From the NCBI GenBank assembly GCA_001274695.2, contig LARU01000002.1, positions 682,001 through 746,000 of the forward strand: a stretch of 64,000 bases of DNA, read 5' to 3'. The first letter of the stretch is position 1, and every line of letters starts with the position of its first letter. Source of the DNA: Azoarcus sp. PA01 (GTDB lineage Bacteria; Pseudomonadota; Gammaproteobacteria; Burkholderiales; Rhodocyclaceae). A program made the position numbers and the translations under genes. Of the stretch, positions 39,265 to 47,274 are shown one piece after another. A model generated the notes under the pieces. The model was not told the DNA's origin, made no database searches, and worked only from the letters and a program-made list of their open reading frames with translations.

Positions 39265-39618
39265 TTACGCTTTCAGCAGCACCAGCCCGTCGACGAGCTT
39301 CACTGCGAACGGCTTCGTGCAGCCGACGTCGGGTGCCGCAGCCTCGCCGCTGTCGAGCTGGATTTTCCAGCCGTGCAGCGGGCACGTGACCTGGCGCCCA
39401 TGCACGATGCCCTGCGACAGCGGACCGTTCTTGTGCGGGCATTTGTCGTGCATCGCGAAGACCTCGTCGTCGGCGGTGCGGAAGATCGCGATGTCGCCGT
39501 GCGCGGACGCGACGACGCGCGCGCCGAGCACCGGGATATCGTCGAGCGCGCAGATCGTTTTCCAGCCGGTCTCGCTGTCGGCTCCCGCGGGGGTCTGGTG
39601 AAGGGATATCGCATTCAT
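39265..39618 (-). CDS. nirD: Assimilatory nitrite reductase small subunit
   Basis: 117 residues with a Rieske-like fold. CPHKNGPLSQGIV and CPLHGWKIQLD hold the two-Cys/two-His cluster ligands, and WKTICALDDIPVLGARVV matches NirD. ATG at 39618, 8 bp after nirB. About 120 bp separate it from narK. Confidence 0.94.
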   Translation of the reverse strand: MNAISLHQTPAGADSETGWKTICALDDIPVLGARVVASAHGDIAIFRTADDEVFAMHDKCPHKNGPLSQGIVHGRQVTCPLHGWKIQLDSGEAAAPDVGCTKPFAVKLVDGLVLLKA

Positions 39619-39626
39619 CGTCTTTC

Positions 39627-42083
39627 TCACGCTTCCAGGGTTTCGAATTGCGCGCGCTGCGCCGGCGCCGCGTCGGCCGCGTAGCGTTCGGCCCACGGGT
39701 CCTTGTAGTCCTGCACCGCGTACAGCAGGCGCTCGTACAGGGCCTTGCGGTTCGCCGCATCCTCGACGACGCGCCTCTTGACGTGCTCGAGGCCGACGCG
39801 ATGCACGTAATGCACGGTACGCTCGAGGTAGTAGCCTTCCTCGCGGTAGAGCTGCAGGAACGCCGCCGAATACTCGAGCACTTCCTCGCGTGTCGCGACC
39901 TTGCACAGGAACTGCGCGACTTCGGTCTTGATGCCGCCGTTGCCGGCGACGTACAGCTCCCAGCCGGAATCGACGCCGATCACGCCGACGTCCTTGATGC
40001 CGGATTCGGCGCAGTTCCTCGGGCAGCCGGACACCGCGAGCTTGACCTTGTGCGGGCTCCACATGCCGAACAGCATGCGTTCGAGATCGACACCCATCGC
40101 CATCGAGCGCTGCGTGCCGAAGCGGCAGTGCTCGGCACCGACGCAGGTTTTCACGGTGCGGATGCTCTTGCCGTACGCGTGGCCGGTCGGCATGCCGAGA
40201 TCCTTCCAGACCTTTGGCAGGTCCTCCCTCTTAATGCCGAGCAGATCGATGCGCTGGCCGCCGGTCATTTTCACCGTCGGCACGTTGTACTTCTCGGCGA
40301 CGTCGGCGATACGGCGCAGTTCGGCCGGCGTCGTCAGCCCGCCGAGCATCTGCGGCACGACCGAATACGTGCCGTCCTTCTGAATGTTCGCGTGCGCGCG
40401 CTCGTTGATGAAGCGGCTCTGCGGGTCGTCCTGCGCTTCGTGCGGCCAGGTCGAGATCAGGTAATAGTTCAGCGCCGGGCGGCACGTCGCACAGCCGTTC
40501 GGCGTTTTCCACGCCATCATGTCCATCGCGTCGGGGATCGTCAGCAGCTTGTGGTCGCGGATCGCTTTCCTGACGTCGCCATGCGACAGCTCGGTGCACG
40601 CGCACACCGCTTTGTCGTGCACGCTGACCGCCTGATAGGCCCCGCCGATCGTCGAGGCGAGGAGCTGCTCGACGAGGCCGGTGCACGAGCCGCACGAGGA
40701 CGCGGCCTTCGTGTGCTTCTTGACGTCGTCGAGCGTGAAGAGCCCTTTCTCCTTGATCGCCTTGACGATCGTGCCTTTGCACACGCCGTTGCAGCCGCAC
40801 ACTTCGGCGGTGTCGGGCATCGCCGCGGCCTTGTTCTCGCCCTTGTGGCCGGCGTCGCCCAAGTTGTTCTGGCCGAACATCAGGTGGTCGCGGATCGCCG
40901 CGATGTCCTGGCCGTCCTTCATCAGCTGGAAGTACCACGCGCCATCCGCGGTGTCGCCGTACAGCACCGAGCCGACGATGCGGTTGTTCCTGATGACGAT
41001 GCGCTTGTAGACGCCGCCCTGCCGGTCGTGCAGCACGATCTCCTCGGTGTCGGGCCCGCCGGAAAAATCGCCGGCCGAGAACACGTCGATGCCCGTCACT
41101 TTGAGCTTTGTCGACGTCACCGAGCCTTCGTAGCGGCCGATGCCGAAGTTCGCGAGGTGGTTCGCACACACTTTGCCCTGCTCGAACAGCGGCGCGACGA
41201 GGCCGTACGCGACGCCGCGGTGCGCAACGCATTCGCCGACTGCGTAGATGCGCGGGTCGGTGATCGTCTGCATCGTGTCGGAGACGACGATGCCGCGCAC
41301 GCGGCCTTCGCCGCAGTAGAGGCCAGCGGACTCGGCGAGCGCGTAGTTCGGACGGATGCCCGCGGCGACGACGACGAGGTCGGCCGGGATCTCGCCGCCG
41401 TCCTTGAAGCGTACCGCGGCGACTCGACCGTCTTCGCCTTCGACGAGCGCATCGGTCTGCTTCGACAGCACGAACTTCATGCCTTTCGCTTCAAGCGACG
41501 CCTGCAGCAGGTCGGCCGCCGACTTGTCGAGCTGGCGTTCCATGATCCAGTCGGCGAGATGCACGACGGTGACGTCCATGCCGCGCAGCATCAGCCCGTT
41601 CGCGGCTTCGAGGCCGAGAAGGCCCGCACCGATGACGACTGCGTGCCGGTAGCGGGCGGCCGCATCGATCATCGCCTCGGTGTCGGCGATGTCGCGGTAA
41701 GCGAGCACGCCCGCCAGGTCCTTGCCGGGGATCGGCGGGATGAACGGCGTCGAGCCGGTCGCGATCAGCAGGCGGTCGTACTCGGCGGAGGTCGAGTCGG
41801 AAGCGATCACGCGCCGACGCACACGGTCGATCTTCGTGACCATCTTGCCGGCGTGGAGCGTGATGCCGTGGTCGCGATACCAGTCGAGATCGTTCAACAT
41901 GATCTCCGGCAGCGTCATCTCGCCGGCGAGGACCGGCGACAGCAGGATGCGATTGTAGTTGCCGTGCGGCTCGGCGCCGAACACGGTGATGTCGTACAAG
42001 TCGGGGGCGTGCTTGAGCAGTTCCTCGAGCGTGCGTACGCCGGCCATGCCGTTGCCGATCATCACGAGCTTCATTTTCTTCAT
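39627..42083 (-). CDS. nirB: Assimilatory NAD(P)H nitrite reductase large subunit
   Basis: 818 residues; reduces nitrite to ammonium. N-terminal FAD/NAD(P) domains (MKLVMIGNGMAGVRTLEELL, VVIGAGLLGLEAANGLM), two BFD-like [2Fe-2S] segments (CGCNGVCKGTI with SSCGSCTG; CACTELSHGDV with GCATCRPALNYY), then the sulfite/nitrite reductase half with siroheme-[4Fe-4S] ligands CVGAEHCRFG and SGCPRNCAES. ATG at 42083 follows AAGGAG; 42074 is an alternative. First gene of the operon, behind a sigma-54 promoter. Confidence 0.96.
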   Translation of the reverse strand: MKKMKLVMIGNGMAGVRTLEELLKHAPDLYDITVFGAEPHGNYNRILLSPVLAGEMTLPEIMLNDLDWYRDHGITLHAGKMVTKIDRVRRRVIASDSTSAEYDRLLIATGSTPFIPPIPGKDLAGVLAYRDIADTEAMIDAAARYRHAVVIGAGLLGLEAANGLMLRGMDVTVVHLADWIMERQLDKSAADLLQASLEAKGMKFVLSKQTDALVEGEDGRVAAVRFKDGGEIPADLVVVAAGIRPNYALAESAGLYCGEGRVRGIVVSDTMQTITDPRIYAVGECVAHRGVAYGLVAPLFEQGKVCANHLANFGIGRYEGSVTSTKLKVTGIDVFSAGDFSGGPDTEEIVLHDRQGGVYKRIVIRNNRIVGSVLYGDTADGAWYFQLMKDGQDIAAIRDHLMFGQNNLGDAGHKGENKAAAMPDTAEVCGCNGVCKGTIVKAIKEKGLFTLDDVKKHTKAASSCGSCTGLVEQLLASTIGGAYQAVSVHDKAVCACTELSHGDVRKAIRDHKLLTIPDAMDMMAWKTPNGCATCRPALNYYLISTWPHEAQDDPQSRFINERAHANIQKDGTYSVVPQMLGGLTTPAELRRIADVAEKYNVPTVKMTGGQRIDLLGIKREDLPKVWKDLGMPTGHAYGKSIRTVKTCVGAEHCRFGTQRSMAMGVDLERMLFGMWSPHKVKLAVSGCPRNCAESGIKDVGVIGVDSGWELYVAGNGGIKTEVAQFLCKVATREEVLEYSAAFLQLYREEGYYLERTVHYVHRVGLEHVKRRVVEDAANRKALYERLLYAVQDYKDPWAERYAADAAPAQRAQFETLEA

Positions 42084-42166
42084 GCCGTATCTCCTTGCGA
42101 ATTCAGTCGGCCTGCCCGGCGTGCTGTGACGCCGCCAAGCGCGGCAAGGCCCCAAGCCGAGTTATC

Positions 42167-42182
42167 GCAAGACCGGTGCCAG
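42167..42182 (-). promoter_or_regulatory. Sigma-54 promoter of the nirB operon
   Basis: The minus strand reads CTGGCACCGGTCTTGC: -24 element CTGGCAC, GG-N10-GC spacing and TTGC at -12, 11 of 13 consensus positions. Predicted start near 42155, about 70 bases before the nirB ATG. This fits nitrogen control of nitrate assimilation. Confidence 0.7.
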
Positions 42183-42269
42183 CTTCGCACGAGTTCATCA
42201 ACATATTGTTTTAATTGTCCTTATCGATCGAAGCAGCTTTGAAAATGACAGCTCAGTGGCCGCAAGGAG

Positions 42270-42286
42270 GACACCAATCCGGTGCA
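42270..42286. promoter_or_regulatory. NtrC-like enhancer site
   Basis: GACACC-AATCC-GGTGCA: one half site perfect and the other 4 of 6 against TGCACC-N5-GGTGCA. About 115-130 bp upstream of the predicted nirB start, the usual distance for an NtrC enhancer. Confidence 0.5.
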
Positions 42287-42439
42287 TTGTCCGTCATGCT
42301 GCACCACAACATGGCGCGCGGCGTGGGCCGGCAAACCGCGCCGCCGGCCCATTTATATTGTTTCTAAATGTAAGTCAAAAGAACTCTGCCCAACTTGTGT
42401 CGTAAATTTCCCGCGCTGGCAGTGCGCTGTCGGCAGCTC

Positions 42440-42525
42440 TGAAAAAGGCAAACCCGTCGAAAGGCGGGGACGCAAAATCACCGGTCTACAGGGGTCGCCC
42501 CATGACAGCGGGATTGCCAGGCGGT
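42440..42525 (+). promoter_or_regulatory. Cyclic-di-GMP-I (GEMM) riboswitch
   Basis: Conserved elements in order: AAGGCAAACC, the stem CCCGTC-GAAA-GGCGGG with a GNRA tetraloop, GGGACGCAAA, CACCGGTCTA, a hairpin GGGG/CCCC and the closing GACAGCGGGATTGCCAG. This order matches the GEMM-I class. It lies about 100 bases before the subtilase ATG, so cyclic-di-GMP should control that gene. Confidence 0.92.
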
Positions 42526-42573
42526 GGAGTCGCACCCTCTCGGACGAGGGCTGTTCATCTATTGTCCGCATTT

Positions 42574-42612
42574 CCTCGCGTGTTCCACGGATCGGCCCGG
42601 CGCAACGCGAGG
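42574..42612 (+). promoter_or_regulatory. Hairpin that can hide the subtilase Shine-Dalgarno
   Basis: CCTCGCGT (42574-42581) pairs perfectly with ACGCGAGG (42605-42612), which includes the GAGGA ribosome binding site for the ATG at 42621. A separate CCCTC/GAGGG hairpin lies at 42535-42550. Together they look like the expression platform of the riboswitch, acting on translation. The switching mechanism is inferred. Confidence 0.6.
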
Positions 42613-42620
42613 AATCGAAG

Positions 42621-44417
42621 ATGAACAACACGCCCATGAACGTCCGCCCCAACCACTCCCGGCGGGCGTCACCGCAGCGCCGCAGTATTTCGCTCATGCT
42701 CGCGCTGGCACTGGCCGGTTCGGGAGGCTCGATGGCGGCATACGCGGCGAGCGACACCGCCGCGTGGGTGCCCGGACGAATCCTGGTCCAGCCCCGACCG
42801 GGCCTGCCGGAAGCCGCTCTCGAGAAAATCCTCAAAGCGCACGGCGGCAAATCGGTCGGGCGCATCGACGCGATCGACGTCCATATCGTCCAGTTGCCGC
42901 CGAATGCGTCCGAGAAAGCGGTCGCCGCGCTGCTGAGCAAGAACAAGCATCTGAAGTTCGCCGAGCCGGACATGATCGTGCCGCCGGACAGCACCAACGA
43001 TCCCTATTACTCGAAGGCCTGGCACCTCCCGAAGATCGGCGCACCGACCGCGTGGAGCACCAGTACCGGCGAGCAAATCGTCATTGCAATCCTGGATTCG
43101 GGCGTCGATAGCAGGCATCCCGATCTCGCCGGCAAGCTGCTGCCCGGCTGGAATTTCTATGATGGCAATTCGAACACTGCCGATGTCACCGGCCACGGTA
43201 CGAAAGTAGCCGGAACCGCTGCGGCGGCGAGCAACAACAGCGTCGGAGTCGCTTCAGTGGCTGGCGGCGCAATGATTCTTCCTGGGCGCATCGCCAGTAC
43301 GAGCGGTACTGCATCGTACAGCACGATGGCAAAAGGCGTGACGTGGGCGGCCGACAACGGCGCGCGCGTGGCTAACGTCAGCTACAGCGGTGCCCGAGGG
43401 TCGTTGACCGTGCAGAACGCCGGGCAATATCTGAAGAGCAAGGGCGGGATACTGGTCACCTCCGCCGGAAACTCGGGTGGCGAGGAAGCCGTTGCTCCGA
43501 GCGACACGCTGATCGCCGTATCCGGCACCACGAGCAGCGATGTCAAGGCAAGCTGGTCGAGTTACGGCAGCTACGTGGACGTCGCTGCCCCCGGAGCCGG
43601 CATCTATACGACGGTGAACGGCGGCGGCTATGGCTCCGTGAGCGGGACCTCGTTCGCGAGTCCGGCTGCCGCAGGGGTCGTCGCCCTGATGATGGCGGCC
43701 AATTCCTCGCTCTCGCCGGATGACATCGCCGGATACCTGTTCTCGACCGCCGTCGACCTGGGGAATGCCGGCTTCGACAAATACTACGGACACGGCCGAA
43801 TCAATGCGGCGGCTGCAGTGCAGGCGGCTGTCGCGGCCGAGGCGAAGGATACGACAGCGCCGAACGTGAGCATTGTTTCTCCCGCGAGCGGCGCAGCGGT
43901 GCAGGGCCTGGTGACCGTCGACGTGACGGCGAGCGACAACATCGCAGTCAGCCATGTCGAGTTGCTGGCGAACGGGGCGAAGGTCGCCAGCGCCGCGAGC
44001 GCGCCTTACGGTTTCAGCTGGGACAGCACCACGGTGGCCGACGGCGCCGCCACGCTAACCGTGCACGCCTACGACGCGGCAGGCAATTACACTTCGCGCG
44101 CCGTCAACGTGACGGTGGCCAACGCCGCCACGTCGAGCACTGCTGACACGGTTGCTCCGGCAGCCCTGATCAGCAACCCCGGCGACGGCAGCAAGGTTAG
44201 CGGCAACATTACCGTGCAGGCCCACGCTTTCGATAACGTCGGCGTATCGTCGATGCGCCTGTACATTGACGGCTCGCTCGTCAGCAGCGCCCCCGGGAAC
44301 AGCCTGAGTTATCGCTGGAATACGAGGAAGATCGCCGCGGGCGCGCATGCGGTGACGGTGGAGGCGCAAGATGCCGCCGGAAACACGGGCAGCGAGACCG
44401 TGTCGGTTGCACGCTGA
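42621..44417 (+). CDS. Secreted subtilisin-like serine protease (S8) with two Ig-like domains
   Basis: 598 residues. Signal peptide with a Ser/Arg-rich start and SLMLALALAGSGGSMAAYAA; an inhibitor-type propeptide follows to about residue 125 (GRILVQPRPG...VEPD-like AEPDMIVPP). Catalytic triad: Asp159 (AILDSGVD), His192 (GHGTKVAGT) and Ser344 (GTSFASPAAAG); oxyanion Asn in TSAGNSGG. Two Ig-like repeats follow (about 415-505 and 510-598), each opening DTTAPNVSIVSP / DTVAPAALISNP. ATG at 42621 follows GAGGA. No PEP-CTERM tail. It is cyclic-di-GMP controlled and lies next to a secretion cluster that may export it. Confidence 0.93.
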   Translation: MNNTPMNVRPNHSRRASPQRRSISLMLALALAGSGGSMAAYAASDTAAWVPGRILVQPRPGLPEAALEKILKAHGGKSVGRIDAIDVHIVQLPPNASEKAVAALLSKNKHLKFAEPDMIVPPDSTNDPYYSKAWHLPKIGAPTAWSTSTGEQIVIAILDSGVDSRHPDLAGKLLPGWNFYDGNSNTADVTGHGTKVAGTAAAASNNSVGVASVAGGAMILPGRIASTSGTASYSTMAKGVTWAADNGARVANVSYSGARGSLTVQNAGQYLKSKGGILVTSAGNSGGEEAVAPSDTLIAVSGTTSSDVKASWSSYGSYVDVAAPGAGIYTTVNGGGYGSVSGTSFASPAAAGVVALMMAANSSLSPDDIAGYLFSTAVDLGNAGFDKYYGHGRINAAAAVQAAVAAEAKDTTAPNVSIVSPASGAAVQGLVTVDVTASDNIAVSHVELLANGAKVASAASAPYGFSWDSTTVADGAATLTVHAYDAAGNYTSRAVNVTVANAATSSTADTVAPAALISNPGDGSKVSGNITVQAHAFDNVGVSSMRLYIDGSLVSSAPGNSLSYRWNTRKIAAGAHAVTVEAQDAAGNTGSETVSVAR

Positions 44418-44457
44418 CGCTGTGACGGCAACCGGGCGACCGTGGTCTTGTGCAAAC

Positions 44458-44489
44458 GCGGAGCGCGCAGGCAGGCCTGCGCGCTCCGC
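44458..44489. terminator. Hairpin between subtilase and PEP-CTERM gene
   Basis: GCGGAGCGCGCAGG, a 4-base loop, CCTGCGCGCTCCGC: a 14-bp perfect stem between two convergent genes. No strong T-tract on either side. Confidence 0.65.
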
Positions 44490-44517
44490 CGGAATCAGCC
44501 CGCGGGAAAAGCTGCAA

Positions 44518-45288
44518 TCACACGCCAGTTTTCCTGCGGCGCATCGCCCACAATCCCAGCAGGCCGGCTCCGAGGAGGAGGGTCGTGCCGGGCTCGGGAA
44601 CTTCCTCTCCTCCGCCCCCGCCGCCACCGCCGGGGCCGCTCTGCGCATCATGGGAGAACGGCGCGAACTGGGACAGATCGACGTCACCGACGATGTTGCA
44701 CTGTCCAGCGGTCGAAGTGCAGATTTCAAGATTATACAGATCGAAGTGGATCGAAACGCTTTCGTCGAGATCCCCGACGTCGATCGTAAAAGCCTGATAG
44801 AACATGCCGCTACCTGCGATCGGACCCTGGCCGGCGTCGTCCTGCGTGTTGTACTCCCCGGACTCGGCAGCTCCGACAAAATTGAACGTGTGTTCGAAGA
44901 AGAAGGTTTCAAAGATGCCGTGAGTGCCGAGATCACCGGGATCGAAGAGCTGCGTTGCAACGGTTTCGATGGGCGGCACGCCATAGGTCATGTCCGCCGT
45001 AACGTCGATCGTGGCGCCGTTGAAGGTAAATGATCCCAACTCCGAATCCGCCGGTCCCGTCGGGGGAACAACAGCCATCGACAGCCCGTAGGTGTCGGTC
45101 ACCATGTTTGACCCGTCGGGAATCAGATAGGCATATAGCGTGAACGTATCGCCCTGCGCGACGACAGTTTCGGTAACGGAATCGTAGACGCCGTTGAGGA
45201 TGTCCAACTGCAAAGTCGGTTGCGCGTGCACTGCGCCTGCGAAGGCAAGACTCAATGCGGCCGCTAAAGTGTTATGCACGATTTTCAT
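44518..45288 (-). CDS. PEP-CTERM sorting-domain protein, unknown function
   Basis: 256 residues. Signal peptide MKIVHNTLAAALSLAFAGAVHA, a beta-rich domain of about 190 residues rich in Thr, Asp and Gly, a poly-Gly spacer (PGGGGGGGGEE) and the PEP-CTERM tail VPEPGTTLLLGAGLLGLWAMRRRK. Two cysteines lie close together (EICTSTAGQCNIV). Exported and probably processed by exosortase. The central domain is not recognised. Divergent from the secretion cluster. Confidence 0.9.
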   Translation of the reverse strand: MKIVHNTLAAALSLAFAGAVHAQPTLQLDILNGVYDSVTETVVAQGDTFTLYAYLIPDGSNMVTDTYGLSMAVVPPTGPADSELGSFTFNGATIDVTADMTYGVPPIETVATQLFDPGDLGTHGIFETFFFEHTFNFVGAAESGEYNTQDDAGQGPIAGSGMFYQAFTIDVGDLDESVSIHFDLYNLEICTSTAGQCNIVGDVDLSQFAPFSHDAQSGPGGGGGGGGEEVPEPGTTLLLGAGLLGLWAMRRRKTGV

Positions 45289-45628
45289 GGTCCAGCCCTC
45301 ATCTTAGTGTTTGTTGCGCAGGGGGTCTTAAAACAGTTTCACTCCCCCTCGCATTGCTCGAAGCACATTCCGTACCGGACGCCAACACTAATGATTAGAA
45401 AGCTTTTTTTTGGTTTTTCGCCTCCGTGTTAAGACCATGTGTAAAAATCGCCGACAGCGTGAGAAAGTTGCTTGACAAATGAAAGCTACTACCGAAAGTC
45501 CGATTTTTTCCTGCGCAATGCGTCCCCGTCGCGCCGCGCGCCGGCGGAGAAAGGCGACCGCGTCCGCTTTGGCTGTCCTATGTCACAATTCCGCCCCTGA
45601 TTTATCATCGGAAAACGCAGAAGACAGG
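45289..45628. other. Divergent region, PEP-CTERM gene / secretion cluster
   Basis: About 340 bases. The left part is AT-richer, with an oligo-T run near 45404-45411 and the candidate -24/-12 element. The frame into gspG is open from 45479, but the N-terminal residues it adds are Arg-rich and not pilin-like. The promoter of the secretion cluster should lie here; I cannot place it. Confidence 0.5.
45361..45378 (-). promoter_or_regulatory. Weak candidate sigma-54 promoter of the PEP-CTERM gene
   Basis: The minus strand reads CCGGTACGGAATGTGCTT: GG-N10-GC with ACG in the -24 block and TGCT at -12 (about 10 of 13). Predicted start about 60 bases before the ATG. Sigma-54 control of PEP-CTERM genes is known in Zoogloea; here it is only inferred. 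Confidence 0.3.
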
Positions 45629-46081
45629 ATGGCCATGACTGCAACTCGGCAGCCGCAGAGTGGGGCTGCGCGTTTCCCCCGCCGCCCGCGCGGCTTCACC
45701 CTGCTCGAACTGCTCGTCGTGATGGTCATCATCGGCCTTCTCGCCGGCTACGTCGGCCCGCGCTTTTTCGCGCAGATCGGCAAATCCGAAGTCAAGACCG
45801 CGCGCGCGCAGATCGACGCACTGGAAAAGGCGCTCGACCAGTACCGCCTCGACCTCGGCCACTATCCTTCGACCGACCAGGGCCTCGATGCGCTGGTGAA
45901 CGCGCCGGGCGAGGAACGCTGGGAAGGCCCTTACTTGCGCAAGGCCGTGCCCAATGATCCGTGGGGCAAGTCCTATGAGTATCGCTATCCGGGCGAACGC
46001 AGCGAGTTCGACCTCTACTCTTTCGGCGCCGACGGCCAACCCGGCGGCGAAGGCGACGGGGCGGATGTGGTGAACTGGTAA
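45629..46081 (+). CDS. gspG: Type II secretion major pseudopilin GspG
   Basis: 150 residues. Prepilin signature RGFTLLELLVVMVIIGLLAGYVGPRFF (cleavage after Gly) and the GspG body LDQYRLDLGHYPSTDQGLDALV, GPYLRKAVPNDPWGKSYEYRYPG with the calcium-loop end DLYSFGADGQPGGEGDGADVVNW. ATG at 45629 (MAMTATRQ) or 45635. First gene of the cluster; the assembled pseudopilus pushes substrates through the secretin. Confidence 0.95.
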   Translation: MAMTATRQPQSGAARFPRRPRGFTLLELLVVMVIIGLLAGYVGPRFFAQIGKSEVKTARAQIDALEKALDQYRLDLGHYPSTDQGLDALVNAPGEERWEGPYLRKAVPNDPWGKSYEYRYPGERSEFDLYSFGADGQPGGEGDGADVVNW

Positions 46082-46096
46082 GCGCAGCGGCTCTAC

Positions 46097-47274
46097 ATGC
46101 GCTACCGCCTCAAGGCCCTCGCCGCCGACGCGTCCGTGATCGAAACCGAGCTGGAAGCCCCAGCGAGGCCGAAGCCCGGACGCTCGCCGCGGCGCAGGGG
46201 CTGTCGATCCTGACCCTGCGCGCGACCGCGGGCGCTTCACGTGTTGCAGGCCGCTTCCCGCTGCTGCTGTTCAACCAGGAGATGCTCGCCCTGCTGCGCG
46301 CCGGCATTCCGCTCGCCGAGGCGATTTCCGCGCTGGCCGAAGGGGAAGGCCGCCGGGCGGTGCGCGCAGTGCTGTTGAAACTGCAAGGCGCGCTGCGCGA
46401 AGGGCGCTCGCTGTCGACTGCACTGGAAGGGGCGTCCGAAGCGTTTCCCTCGTTCTACATCGCGATGGTTCGCGCAGCCGAACGCACCAGCGACCTCGAC
46501 CTCGCGCTGGAGCGTTACATCGCGTACCAGCAACAGGTCGAGACGCTGCGCGGCAAGCTCGTGAGCGCGGCGATCTACCCGGCGTTGCTGCTGGCGGTCG
46601 GCGGGCTGGTCGTGCTTTTCCTGCTGGGCTACGTGGTGCCGCGCTTCTCGCATATCTACGCCGACGTCGGCAGCAATCTTCCGTGGCTGTCGCGGGTGCT
46701 GCTCGACTGGGGCCAGTTCGTCGAACACCATGCGGTCGGGCTGGGTGTCGTCGTGCTGGGAGCCGTTTTCGTCACGATCGCCGCGGTGCGCGCTCCGACG
46801 CTGCGCGCGGCGGCCGGTCGCCAGCTCTGGAAGCTGCCGATGCTGGGCAAGCGCCTGAAGGTGTTCCAGCTCGCGCGCTTTTACCGCACGCTCGGTATGC
46901 TGCTGTCAGGAGGAATTCCGGCGATCACCGCGCTGCGCATGGTCGCTGGCCTGCTTTCGCCGGGGCTGCGCAGCAGCCTCGAGCTCGCGATCGAAGGCAT
47001 TCGCGAAGGCCGCGCATTTTCCGCGACGCTCGCGGCCCACGGCCTCACGACCCGGGTGGCGCTGCACATGCTGGAAGTGGGCGAACGCGCCGGCAACCTC
47101 GGCGAGATGCTGACCCGCTCGGCGGAGTTCCACGAGAACGACACCGCGCGGCAGGTCGAATGGCTCACGCGTCTTTTCGGACCGCTGCTGATGCTCATCA
47201 TCGGCTGCGCGATCGGCCTGATCGTCGTGCTGATGTACCTGCCGATCTTCCAACTGGCCGAAACCATCGGATGA
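46097..47274 (+). CDS. gspF: Type II secretion inner-membrane platform protein GspF, frameshifted near its N-terminus
   Basis: ATG at 46097 reads MRYRLKALAADASVIETELEAP and then leaves the family frame at the C-run 46158-46161, meeting a stop soon after. Adding one C restores SEAEARTLAAAQGLSIL and joins the long frame that includes codon 46282 (MLALLRAGIPLAEAI) and runs to 47274. The repaired protein has about 392 residues, normal for GspF, with two GspF domains and three membrane helices (for example ALLLAVGGLVVLFLLGYVVP). Its stop overlaps gspE (ATGA). Sequencing error or true mutation; as read, only a truncated product could start at 46282. Confidence 0.88.

Larger units (their letters stand above)
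42084..42620. other. Divergent control region, nirB operon / subtilase
   Basis: About 540 bases without a protein gene. From left to right: nirB leader, sigma-54 promoter (42167-42182), NtrC-like site (42270-42286) with a further TGCACC half site at 42300, an unassigned AT-richer part, the cyclic-di-GMP riboswitch (about 42440-42525) and an RNA hairpin over the subtilase ribosome binding site. Confidence 0.7.

Noticed and set aside
39648..42242. 864-codon open frame antisense to nirB
   Set aside because: Arg/His/Val-rich translation without family sequence; nirB on the other strand has all its motifs. GC-rich codon bias opens the opposite frame.
42282..42620. Upstream extension of the subtilase frame
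   Set aside because: It crosses the riboswitch; the ATG at 42621 has a ribosome binding site and is followed by a signal peptide.
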